From: Rhizobium sp. NFR07
GTDB lineage: Bacteria; Pseudomonadota; Alphaproteobacteria; Rhizobiales; Rhizobiaceae
Assembly (NCBI RefSeq): GCF_900111905.1
Contig: NZ_FOKM01000001.1
Span: forward strand, 744,001 to 808,000
Reading direction: 5' to 3'
Length of the DNA stretch: 64,000 nucleotides
The translations under genes were made by a program, and so were the position numbers. The notes under the pieces were generated by a model. It worked only from the letters and a program-made list of their open reading frames with translations, was not told where the DNA came from and made no database searches. This document shows positions 18,210 through 26,169 of this stretch, piece by piece; positions within the stretch are counted from its first letter, which is position 1; the number at the start of each line of letters is the position of its first letter.

Positions 18210-19307
18210 ATGAGCTCAGTGCATTCAGATCCCCTGCACCCCGTCGCCCCATCAGGACGTCGACGATCGACGGACCTTTACACCAGCCAGAAACTTGCCA
18301 TAGCGCTCGGCTTTGCAGCCGTGGTCATCACCGCGCTGATCGGCATCAGGATCGGAACGTCGGGGGCGACGCTCCTCGATGTCCTGCAAACATTCTGGTC
18401 CAAGATCTCCGGGACCGTCCCCACCGACCGCGCAACACTGCTAAAGCATAATGTCATCTGGGAATTGCGCCTGCCGCGCGTGCTTCTCGCTATCCTCGGC
18501 GGCGCGGCGCTGGCCGTCGCCGGCGTGCTGTTCCAGGGCCTGCTGCGCAATCCGCTGGTCAGCCCCTATACACTCGGCATCGCGCCGGCTGCCGCCTTCG
18601 GCGCCTCGCTCGCCATCGTCCTTTTCGGGGCAACCGCCGGCAGCGCCGCGATCTCGCTGGTCATAGGCGCACTTCTCTTCTCATTCCTCAACACCGCGCT
18701 GGTGCTTTCGCTTGCCTCGACGCGAAATCTGCATGCGACGACGCTCATTCTGGTCGGCATCGCGCTTTCACAGCTATTCGGTGCGCTGACGGCCTGCATC
18801 CAGTATTTCGCCGAGGACGAGGTGCTTGCCGCAATCGTCCGCTGGACCTGGGGCTCGGTCAACAATTCGGCCTGGTATCAGGTTCTCGCGCTCTTCGTGC
18901 TCCTGGCCCTCGCCTTCCCCTATATCCGTTTCCGCAGCAGCGCATTGAACGCCATCGCCTTTGCCGGCGATGATTCAGCCAAGAGCCTTGGCGTGGCGGT
19001 TTCGCAGGTACGGCTGCAAACCATCGCGATCGCCGCGACGCTTACCGCCGTAACCATTGCCTTCACCGGCATCATCGGCTTCGTCGGCCTGGTCGCGCCT
19101 CATATCGCGCGACTGGTGGTCGGCGCCAATCACCGCTTCCTCATCGCGTTCTCGGCCATCATCGGCGCCCTGCTTCTCGTCATCGCCGATGCCGTCGGCA
19201 GGCTGGTCATCAATCCGGGCGTCATCCCTGTCGGCATTATCGATGCCTTGGTCGGCGCTCCGATTTTCCTTTACCTCATCCTCACTCGACAAAAGGCAAT
19301 CGAATGA
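18210..19307 (+). CDS. FecCD-family ABC transporter permease
   Basis: A 365-residue FecCD/BtuC-type permease with nine to ten hydrophobic segments. Family hallmarks are WELRLPRVLLAILGGAALAV, GLLRNPLVSPYTLGI, and GFVGLVAPHIAR near the C-terminus. ATG 18210 comes 44 bases after the binding-protein stop, with a GAGAGA site. It overlaps the ATPase gene (ATGA). Confidence 0.88.
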   Translation: MSSVHSDPLHPVAPSGRRRSTDLYTSQKLAIALGFAAVVITALIGIRIGTSGATLLDVLQTFWSKISGTVPTDRATLLKHNVIWELRLPRVLLAILGGAALAVAGVLFQGLLRNPLVSPYTLGIAPAAAFGASLAIVLFGATAGSAAISLVIGALLFSFLNTALVLSLASTRNLHATTLILVGIALSQLFGALTACIQYFAEDEVLAAIVRWTWGSVNNSAWYQVLALFVLLALAFPYIRFRSSALNAIAFAGDDSAKSLGVAVSQVRLQTIAIAATLTAVTIAFTGIIGFVGLVAPHIARLVVGANHRFLIAFSAIIGALLLVIADAVGRLVINPGVIPVGIIDALVGAPIFLYLILTRQKAIE

Positions 19308-20161
19308 CCCTCAAGATTTCCTCACTCGAAGTCGGCTACGGCAAAAGACAGGTCGTCAAGGGCGCAAACCTGACCGTCGAAAAGGGCGAACTCATCGGCC
19401 TTCTCGGCTCCAATGGCTCCGGCAAGTCGACGCTGATCAAGACCATTGCCGGCATCAACAGCCAGACGAAAGGCACTATCACCTGGAACGGCGACACGGA
19501 CCTGACCCGGCTTGCGCGCAAGGATCTTGCCAGGATCGTCGCCTATGTGCCGCAATCCATTGGCCTTTCGTTTGGCCTCGATATCAGGGAGGCAGTCCTG
19601 CTCGGCCGCACGCCCTATTTCGGCACCCGCCCGCGTGACGAGGACTGGGCGCATGTCGATGCCGCCATGGAGAGGATGGGGCTCGACGAACTGGGCGACC
19701 GCGCCGTCACCGAGCTTTCGGGCGGCCAGGGCCAGCGTGTCCTCATCGCGCGCGCACTGGCGCAGGATCCGCAAATCCTGCTTCTCGACGAGCCGACCAG
19801 CGCGCTCGATATCCGCTACCAGTGGCAGACCCTGGAAGTGGCCCGCGACGTGACGCGCAAAAACAATGTCGCCGCTGTCATCGCCATCCATGATCTCAAT
19901 CAGGCTGCCCGCTTCACCGATCGCGTGGTCTTCCTCCAGGATGGCGTGGTGATTGCCGAGGGGCGACCGGCGGAAGTCTATTCTCCGGAACTGATCAAAC
20001 GGGTCTATGGCGTGGATGTGGAACTGTCGACCCATAAGGGCTTCGTTCAGGTCCATCCGCTTTCCGAGCACGGTCATGCGCAGCTCGGGCTGCAACCTGC
20101 GACATCCGAACCCGTCCGGGCCCCTCGCCTGGCGGAACAGCGCGAATACGCGACAGCCTGA
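19304..20161 (+). CDS. FecE-family ABC transporter ATPase
   Basis: A 285-residue iron-complex-type ATPase. Walker A is GSNGSGKST, the Q-loop is YVPQSIGLSFG, the signature is LSGGQGQRVLIARALA, Walker B is [12 protein letters not shown], and the switch His lies in AIHDLNQAAR. The C-terminal tail of about 60 residues is longer than usual. It is coupled to the permease by a 4-base overlap and followed after 23 bases by the monooxygenase gene. Confidence 0.87.
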   Translation: MTLKISSLEVGYGKRQVVKGANLTVEKGELIGLLGSNGSGKSTLIKTIAGINSQTKGTITWNGDTDLTRLARKDLARIVAYVPQSIGLSFGLDIREAVLLGRTPYFGTRPRDEDWAHVDAAMERMGLDELGDRAVTELSGGQGQRVLIARALAQDPQILLLDEPTSALDIRYQWQTLEVARDVTRKNNVAAVIAIHDLNQAARFTDRVVFLQDGVVIAEGRPAEVYSPELIKRVYGVDVELSTHKGFVQVHPLSEHGHAQLGLQPATSEPVRAPRLAEQREYATA

Positions 20162-20184
20162 CATTCTTTCGAGGAAACAAACAG

Positions 20185-21504
20185 ATGACAAACAAGTGGG
20201 CGGGCCGTCGCAGCGAACGCGGCCAGGGATTGGTGCTCGGCCTTCTGCTGGGCGGAACGGGGCAAGCCAAGAAAAAGGGCCGTGACGGCCCGACGGACAA
20301 CCTGCTCGATATCGACGCCTATGTCGAACAGGCGCAGCAGGCCGAGCGCGGCAAGATCCACACCATCTTCCTGGCCGATGCGCTCGTCACCAGCGAAACC
20401 GCGCCGAAACCGGGGCTGGAGCCCGTCACGCTGTTGAGCGCTCTGGCGGCGAAGACCTCGCGGATCGGCCTTATCGGCTCGATCTCGACCTCTTTTACCG
20501 AACCCTACAACCTCGCGCGCCAAGTGCTTTCGCTCGATCATATTTCCAGGGGACGCGCCGGCTGGAACCTCGTCACCTCTTCTGCGGGAGAGAAGAATTT
20601 CGGCAAGCCGCTTCCCGCCCATGATGACCGCTACGCGGTCGCCGAGGAATTTGCCGGCGTGGTGCAGGCGCTCTGGGAAAGCTGGGAGCCGGATGCCATC
20701 AGCTATGACGACCGGGGTCGCCAGATCGTCGATGCCGGCAAGGTCCACCGTATCGACTGGAACAGCCGGCATTTTTCCGTGCAAGGCCCGCTCAACGTTT
20801 CCCGCAGCCCGCAGGACCGTCCGATCCTCGCTCAGGCAGGGTCTTCCAGCGAAGGCAGGCAGCTCGGCGCACGCGTGGCCGATGTGATCTTCACCACGGG
20901 GCTGACGGAAACGGAGCCTTCGATCGATCTCTATCGCGACTTCAAGGCGCGAGCTTCCGCCTATGGCCGCTCGCCGGATTCGATCAAGATCCTGCCCGGT
21001 GTCGCGCCCGTGATCGGTTCCACCGACGACGAGGCAAAGCGCTTCTGGCAGAAGGTCATCGACGACATCGATTTCGAAGAGGGAAGGAAGTCGCTTGCCG
21101 GCCAGTTCGGTGGGATCGACCTGGCCGATCTCGATCTCGATGACGAAATCCCGGTCAACGACCTGCCGCAGACGGCCGATATCCAGGGGCGCCGCTCACG
21201 CTTCGGCGTGTTTCGCGACCTTATCGAAAGCGGCAAGGTTCGTACCGTGCGCGACCTCATCATTTATCACTCGAGCGGTGCGGGACACTGGTTTCCCATC
21301 GGCTCGGTGGAGAACATCGCCGACCAGCTGCAGGACCGCTATGAGCGCGGCGCGACGGATGGCTTCAATTTCCTCGCCTTCACCCTGAAATACGAGCTCG
21401 GCCTTTCCGCCGTGACAGATCATTTGATCCCTGAACTACAGCGGCGGGGCATATTCCATCACGACTACCAGCACGAGACGCTGAGGCAGAATCTGGGCGT
21501 CTGA
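20185..21504 (+). CDS. NtaA/SnaA/DszA-family FMN-dependent monooxygenase
   Basis: A 439-residue luciferase-like enzyme of the NtaA/EmoA/DmoA/DszA subgroup. It uses FMNH2 and O2, usually from a separate reductase. Markers are FLADAL near residue 64, EPVTLLSALAAKTSRIGLIG, AGWNLVTSS, and QAGSSSEGRQLGARVADVIF. Characterised relatives cleave C-N bonds of metal-EDTA/NTA or C-S bonds of dimethylsulfide and dibenzothiophene sulfone. It sits just behind a FecBCD-type importer, so it probably attacks the imported compound. Substrate unknown. Confidence 0.83.
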   Translation: MTNKWAGRRSERGQGLVLGLLLGGTGQAKKKGRDGPTDNLLDIDAYVEQAQQAERGKIHTIFLADALVTSETAPKPGLEPVTLLSALAAKTSRIGLIGSISTSFTEPYNLARQVLSLDHISRGRAGWNLVTSSAGEKNFGKPLPAHDDRYAVAEEFAGVVQALWESWEPDAISYDDRGRQIVDAGKVHRIDWNSRHFSVQGPLNVSRSPQDRPILAQAGSSSEGRQLGARVADVIFTTGLTETEPSIDLYRDFKARASAYGRSPDSIKILPGVAPVIGSTDDEAKRFWQKVIDDIDFEEGRKSLAGQFGGIDLADLDLDDEIPVNDLPQTADIQGRRSRFGVFRDLIESGKVRTVRDLIIYHSSGAGHWFPIGSVENIADQLQDRYERGATDGFNFLAFTLKYELGLSAVTDHLIPELQRRGIFHHDYQHETLRQNLGV

Positions 21505-21528
21505 GCGGCCCGCAACGAGGAAGAAGAG

Positions 21529-22557
21529 ATGACACGTTACGTAATCATCGGCGCCGGTGCAGTCGGCGCAAGCCTTGCGGCACAATTCGAACTCTCCGGC
21601 CTCGACTATGTACTGGTCGGCCGCGGCGCACAGATCAGCCACATCATCGAGCACGGGCTGAGCTACCAGCGGCCCTCGGGCACGCGGCAGATCCGGCTGA
21701 AGGCGTTCGATCTTGGCGCCCCGCCGGAGTTGACGCCCGACGATATTCTTTTGCTGACGGTGAAGAGCCAGGATGCGGCGAGCGCGCTGGCCTTCTGGTC
21801 GTGGCGAAGCGTATCGAACGCCGCCGACATGGCGGCGAAAAACCTGCCGGTGGTTACCTTCCAGAATGGTCTGGCAACGGAAGCCACAGCGCTTAGAACC
21901 TTTGCCCATGTCTATGGCGCGAGCATCCTGACACCGGCCCGGTTTACCGAAACGGGCAAGGTGGTCGTGGGTGGCGATCCCGAAGTCGGCGTCGTCACCA
22001 TCGGGCGCTTCCCATCCGGACGGGACGAGACGGCCAACCGGATTGCCGCAGACCTGAACCGCGCCGGTTATCTGGCCGAACCGAGTGCCGACATTCGCCG
22101 CTGGAAATCGGCGAAGCTCCTCCACAACGTTCGCAACGTGCTGGAACTGTTCGACGGCCCGGCCGACCTGCGGGCCGAAATCGGGGAGGCGCTGGTGGAG
22201 GAAGCCCGGCGCACCCTTCAGGCTGCGGGCCACAAGCTCGCATTGCCCTCGGAGCGCAGCATCGACATCTCGAACTGGCGCACCGCCCAGGACAGCGGCA
22301 TTCAGCCGGGCCAGCAATCGACCTGGCAGAGCTTTACCCGCGGCGCGTCGAGCGAAGTCGATTTCCTCAATGGCGAAATCGTTCTCCTCGGCCGTCTTCA
22401 TGGCCACCCGACGCCCTACAACGAAGCAGTTCAGGCGCTGGCCGGGAAACTGGCGCAACAGGGAGCGTTTTCGAGCCCGCTTCCCCTTGACGGGATCCTG
22501 TCGCTGGTGGACAACTCGGACCAGACAAGACAGACCGGTCTTGCTGCCGTAAACTGA
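21529..22557 (+). CDS. Ketopantoate reductase (PanE/ApbA)-family oxidoreductase
   Basis: A 342-residue protein with an N-terminal Rossmann motif GAGAVGASLAAQFELSG and the ApbA C-terminal helical domain. The catalytic-lysine helix is WKSAKLLHNVRNVLEL near residues 195-210. Real PanE proteins are about 300 residues; this longer paralogue is unlikely to make pantoate. It is placed between the monooxygenase and a TetR gene, so it probably reduces or oxidises an intermediate of the same pathway. That role is inferred from position only. Confidence 0.7.
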   Translation: MTRYVIIGAGAVGASLAAQFELSGLDYVLVGRGAQISHIIEHGLSYQRPSGTRQIRLKAFDLGAPPELTPDDILLLTVKSQDAASALAFWSWRSVSNAADMAAKNLPVVTFQNGLATEATALRTFAHVYGASILTPARFTETGKVVVGGDPEVGVVTIGRFPSGRDETANRIAADLNRAGYLAEPSADIRRWKSAKLLHNVRNVLELFDGPADLRAEIGEALVEEARRTLQAAGHKLALPSERSIDISNWRTAQDSGIQPGQQSTWQSFTRGASSEVDFLNGEIVLLGRLHGHPTPYNEAVQALAGKLAQQGAFSSPLPLDGILSLVDNSDQTRQTGLAAVN

Positions 22558-22581
22558 TCGGCTTCCTGTCGATCATGGGTA

Positions 22582-23178
22582 ATGAAGCGACCATTTCGAA
22601 GCGAAGCAATGAGAGAAGCCATATCAGATCAGATCCTAACCGCAGCCGGCGCGCTTTTTTATCGCGAGGGCATCAGGGCGGTGGGCATCGACCGCATCAT
22701 CGAGGAAGCCAATGTTGCCAAGGCAACGCTCTACCGGCATTTCCCCTCCAAAGATCATCTCGTCGCAGCCTACCTGCAGGCGCGCCATGAACGGGTCATC
22801 CGTTCCCTGCAGGACGTTCTCGATGCGACCATGGCGCCGCGCGAGCAGGTTCGAGTAATCTTCGATCGCCTGCACGACAAGGCAGACAGCCCCGAATTTC
22901 GCGGCTGCGCCTTCGCGCTTGCGGTTGCTGAACATGGCGATTCCGAACGGGTCGTCTCTGTCGCGCGCGCACACAAGGCGATGGTAAGGGGCATATTCGC
23001 CGCCATCATGTCTCGGGCAACCAGCCGGGCCGATCAGGCTGCGGCACATCTGTCGCTGCTCTACGAAGGTGCGCTTGCGACCGTAGCGGTGGAGCGGGAT
23101 CCGAAGGCCGTCCTCGTCGCGCGCGATTGTGCCCTCGCCGTCTTCGACGTGGCGGCCTCGCCCAAAACATCCTCCTGA
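22582..23178 (+). CDS. TetR-family transcriptional regulator
   Basis: A 198-residue TetR/AcrR regulator. The helix-turn-helix is at about residues 16-60: an AAGALFYREGIRAVGIDRII segment and then NVAKATLYRHFPSKD. The C-terminal ligand domain is short, as in YxaF/LmrA-type members. It follows the PanE-like gene by 24 bases and precedes the DsbA-like gene by 11 bases, so it is probably cotranscribed and may autoregulate this segment. ATG 22609 is an alternative start. Confidence 0.82.
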   Translation: MKRPFRSEAMREAISDQILTAAGALFYREGIRAVGIDRIIEEANVAKATLYRHFPSKDHLVAAYLQARHERVIRSLQDVLDATMAPREQVRVIFDRLHDKADSPEFRGCAFALAVAEHGDSERVVSVARAHKAMVRGIFAAIMSRATSRADQAAAHLSLLYEGALATVAVERDPKAVLVARDCALAVFDVAASPKTSS

Positions 23179-23189
23179 AAGAGCAGAGC

Positions 23190-23792
23190 ATGACAAAAGT
23201 GATCGACTATTTCTTCAGCATCGGCTCGCCCTGGGCCTATATCGGCCTGGAACCATTTGCGGCACTGGCGAGCGAGCATGGCGCCACGGTCCACCCGTAC
23301 GTCATTCCCCTGATCGAAGACAATGGCGGCATCTATTCGCGCAATCGCCCGGAGGCCCGCCGGGCTTACTGGACGAAAGACCTGAAGCGCTGGGCTGCAT
23401 TGAGAGGCAAGGCGCTGAACTTCGACAACCGCGCGGCCCTTTCCGACCCGGCACCGGCCGGCCTTATGATCATCGCCGCCATCAGCGCCGGTCAGGACTG
23501 GCTCAAGCTGACGTCAGCGCTTCAGGAAGCCTTCTGGGGACGCGGTGAAGACATCGGCAATAGCGATGTCCGCCGGGCGATCGCCGAAGCCGCCGGCTTC
23601 GATGCGGCAGCACTGGATGAACAGGGGCAGAGCGATGCTGCCCAGGCGATCCGCGCATCAAGCTTCGAGACGGCCAAGGCCGCAGGCGTTTTCGGCGTCC
23701 CGACCTATCGTTACGAAGGCGAGCTTTACTGGGGGCAGGACAGCCTTCCGTTCCTGGAACGTCACCTTAAGGGCGAAAAGCTGGTCGCCTGA
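23190..23792 (+). CDS. DsbA-family oxidoreductase, 2-hydroxychromene-2-carboxylate isomerase-like
   Basis: A 200-residue thioredoxin-fold protein of the kappa-GST/HCCA isomerase group. The N-terminal motif IDYFFSIGSPWAYIG has Ser in place of the CxxC Cys pair, and FGVPTY near residue 172 is the conserved cis-proline loop. Known members are glutathione-dependent isomerases; others are of unknown role. In this island a glutathione-linked step on a thiol intermediate would fit. ATG 23190 matches the family start. Confidence 0.78.
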   Translation: MTKVIDYFFSIGSPWAYIGLEPFAALASEHGATVHPYVIPLIEDNGGIYSRNRPEARRAYWTKDLKRWAALRGKALNFDNRAALSDPAPAGLMIIAAISAGQDWLKLTSALQEAFWGRGEDIGNSDVRRAIAEAAGFDAAALDEQGQSDAAQAIRASSFETAKAAGVFGVPTYRYEGELYWGQDSLPFLERHLKGEKLVA

Positions 23793-23868
23793 TTTCCCTT
23801 ATACGCGAGGCCACGCGCCGCGCCCGCGGCGTATCCGGCCTTGTCAGACAGACTGCAGGAGTTCCTCC

Positions 23869-24747
23869 ATGTCTCTTTCCCTGCCGGGTTCCCTCGTCTC
23901 CAGTGAGTGGCTAGCCGCCCATCTCGACCATGCCGATCTCGTCATTCTCGACGGATCCTTCAAGCTGCCGGGTGTCACCCCCGTCGCCGCAGAGGATTTT
24001 GCAGCACGCCACATCCGCCAAGCGCGCTTCTTCGATATCGATGCCGTCGCCGATCACGACACAGCGCTGCCGCACATGCTGCCGTCGGCCGAAGCATTCG
24101 AACGCTACGCTGCCGACCTCGGCATCTCGAACCATAGCGTCGTCGTGGTCTATGACACGCCCGGCCTCATGTCGGCAGGCCGCGTCTGGTGGACTTTCAG
24201 GACCTTCGGTCATGACAAGGTTGCGGTTCTCGACGGAGGCCTGCGCAAATGGCTGGCGGAAGTCCGCCCGGTCACGGATGTGGTCGACCCCGTCACCAAG
24301 GGCAGCTTCCACGCGACGTTTGAAGCCGATGCCGTCCGCTCGAAGGCTCAAGTCCTCGCCAATCTCGAAAGCCGGACGGAGCAGGTCATCGACGCGCGTT
24401 CCGCCGCCCGCTTCACAGCAGAGGAAAAGGAGGCCCGCCCGGGCCTTCGTTCCGGTCACATTCCGGGCAGTTTCAACCTTCCCTTCAATGCGCTGAGCAA
24501 TCCCGAGACCGGTGAAATCCGCGACATCAAGACCATTCGCGAAGCCTTCGAAAGCGCCGGACTGGATCTGTCTGCGCCTGTCATCGCCAGTTGCGGTTCA
24601 GGTGTCACGGCAGGGGCGCTCGCCTTTGGCCTGCATCTGATCGGCAAGGATGATGTCGCAATCTACGACGGCGCATGGACCGAATGGGGACAGCCGGGCG
24701 ACACGCCGGTCGATACAGGCCCGGCCACGCGCGGTGACGCGAAGTGA
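23869..24747 (+). CDS. sseA: 3-mercaptopyruvate sulfurtransferase (SseA, tandem rhodanese)
   Basis: A 292-residue two-domain rhodanese. The active-site loop is CGSGVTA with nucleophile Cys242, the signature that marks mercaptopyruvate sulfurtransferase rather than thiosulfate sulfurtransferase (CRxGxx). It moves sulfur from 3-mercaptopyruvate to a thiol acceptor, leaving pyruvate. AGGAG lies 8 bases before the ATG. The next gene starts inside its stop codon (GTGA), which ties it to a D-lactate-dehydrogenase-like flavoprotein. That pairing suggests the latter makes the mercaptopyruvate. Confidence 0.88.
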   Translation: MSLSLPGSLVSSEWLAAHLDHADLVILDGSFKLPGVTPVAAEDFAARHIRQARFFDIDAVADHDTALPHMLPSAEAFERYAADLGISNHSVVVVYDTPGLMSAGRVWWTFRTFGHDKVAVLDGGLRKWLAEVRPVTDVVDPVTKGSFHATFEADAVRSKAQVLANLESRTEQVIDARSAARFTAEEKEARPGLRSGHIPGSFNLPFNALSNPETGEIRDIKTIREAFESAGLDLSAPVIASCGSGVTAGALAFGLHLIGKDDVAIYDGAWTEWGQPGDTPVDTGPATRGDAK

Positions 24748-26120
24748 GCGCCCTGCCCGCCTCCATTTCCGAGACGCTGAGCACCCGCTTCGCCGATCGG
24801 TTTTCGACCTCGCAGGCCCTGCGCGAACAGCATGGCCGCGGTGAATCTCACCACACTCCGGCAATTCCGGATGCCGTGATCTTTGCCGAGACCACGGAAG
24901 AAGTCTCCCAGATCGTAGGCCTCTGCGCAGCCGACGGAGTGCCTGTCATCGCCTTCGGCGCCGGCACCTCGCTCGAAGGCCATCTGACGGCAGTGCGCGG
25001 CGGCGTCTCCATCGATCTCTCCCGCATGTCGAACATCAACCGCATCAGCGCCGAGGATCTCCACTGCACGGTGGAAGCCGGCGTGACGCGGGAGCAGCTG
25101 AATACTCATCTGCGCGACATGGGCCTGTTCTTCCCGATCGATCCCGGCGCCAATGCCTCGATCGGTGGCATGACCGCGACACGCGCTTCGGGCACCAATG
25201 CCGTGCGCTACGGCACCATGCGCGAAAACGTGCTCGGGCTCACCGTTGTCCTGCCGAGCGGACAGATCATTCGCACCGGCGGCCGGGCGCGAAAATCTTC
25301 TGCCGGTTATGACCTGACCCGACTTTTCGTCGGCTCGGAAGGTACACTCGGCATCATCACCGAGGTGACGCTGCGGCTCTACGGCATTCCGGAGACGATT
25401 TCCGCCGCCCTCTGCTCGTTCGAAAGTGTCGAACAGGCCGTTTCGGCCGCCATCCAGGTGGTGCAGCTCGGCATTCCGGTCGCCCGCATGGAGCTGATGG
25501 ATCGCGGCCTGATCAGGGCCGTCAACGCCTATTCCAATCTGTCGCTGAAGATCGAGGATACCCTCGCCTTCGAATTTCACGGTTCTCCGGCCGGCGTGCA
25601 GGAGCAGGTGGAGATGGTTGCCGCGATCGTCGAGGAAAATGGCGGGCGGGATTTCGAATGGGCCAATGCGGCGGAGGAACGGAACCGTCTCTGGAAAGCG
25701 CGTCACAGCGCCTTCTATGCCGTGGTCTCCCAACGCGAAAATGCCAAGGGCTGGTCGTCCGACGTCTGCGTTCCTGTTTCGCAATTGAGCGGCTGCATCC
25801 TGAAGACCCGCGAGTTGCTTGCAGATTGCAGCGTGCCGGCCGCCATTCTCGGCCATGTGGGCGACGGCAATTATCACGTTGTCTTCGCCGTCGATCCGGC
25901 CAACCAGACCGAACTCGATGAGGTCGCTGCGATCAACAAGAAGATGGTGCAATATGCCATCTCGGTTGGCGGCACGTCGACCGGCGAACATGGCGTCGGC
26001 ACTGGCAAGATCGCCTATCTGCGGGCCGAACACGGCGATGCGGTTGATCTGATGGCGGTCATCAAGAACGCGATCGATCCAGCCGGCATCATGAATCCCG
26101 GAAAGATTTTGCCGGACTAG
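24744..26120 (+). CDS. FAD-linked oxidase, D-lactate dehydrogenase (cytochrome)/GlcD type
   Basis: A 458-residue VAO-fold flavoprotein. The FAD-binding PP-loop region is VPVIAFGAGTSLEGHL, then GGMTATRASGTNAVRYGTMR. The C-terminal cap ends with HGVGTGK and IMNPGKIL, typical of D-lactate dehydrogenase and glycolate oxidase subunit D. It oxidises 2-hydroxy acids to 2-oxo acids, passing electrons to cytochrome c or quinone. Translational coupling to mercaptopyruvate sulfurtransferase raises the possibility that its substrate is 3-mercaptolactate or an S-derivative; that is inference. It starts with GTG. Confidence 0.83.
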   Translation: MSALPASISETLSTRFADRFSTSQALREQHGRGESHHTPAIPDAVIFAETTEEVSQIVGLCAADGVPVIAFGAGTSLEGHLTAVRGGVSIDLSRMSNINRISAEDLHCTVEAGVTREQLNTHLRDMGLFFPIDPGANASIGGMTATRASGTNAVRYGTMRENVLGLTVVLPSGQIIRTGGRARKSSAGYDLTRLFVGSEGTLGIITEVTLRLYGIPETISAALCSFESVEQAVSAAIQVVQLGIPVARMELMDRGLIRAVNAYSNLSLKIEDTLAFEFHGSPAGVQEQVEMVAAIVEENGGRDFEWANAAEERNRLWKARHSAFYAVVSQRENAKGWSSDVCVPVSQLSGCILKTRELLADCSVPAAILGHVGDGNYHVVFAVDPANQTELDEVAAINKKMVQYAISVGGTSTGEHGVGTGKIAYLRAEHGDAVDLMAVIKNAIDPAGIMNPGKILPD

Positions 26121-26169
26121 CCCTGTCCGGTTACCCTCAAGAAATGCACTCACCGCCAAGGATGCCGCC

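Noticed and set aside
21529..22557. Pantothenate biosynthesis gene panE
   Set aside because: The protein is longer than typical PanE, no other pantothenate gene is near, and it is embedded in an import-catabolism operon.
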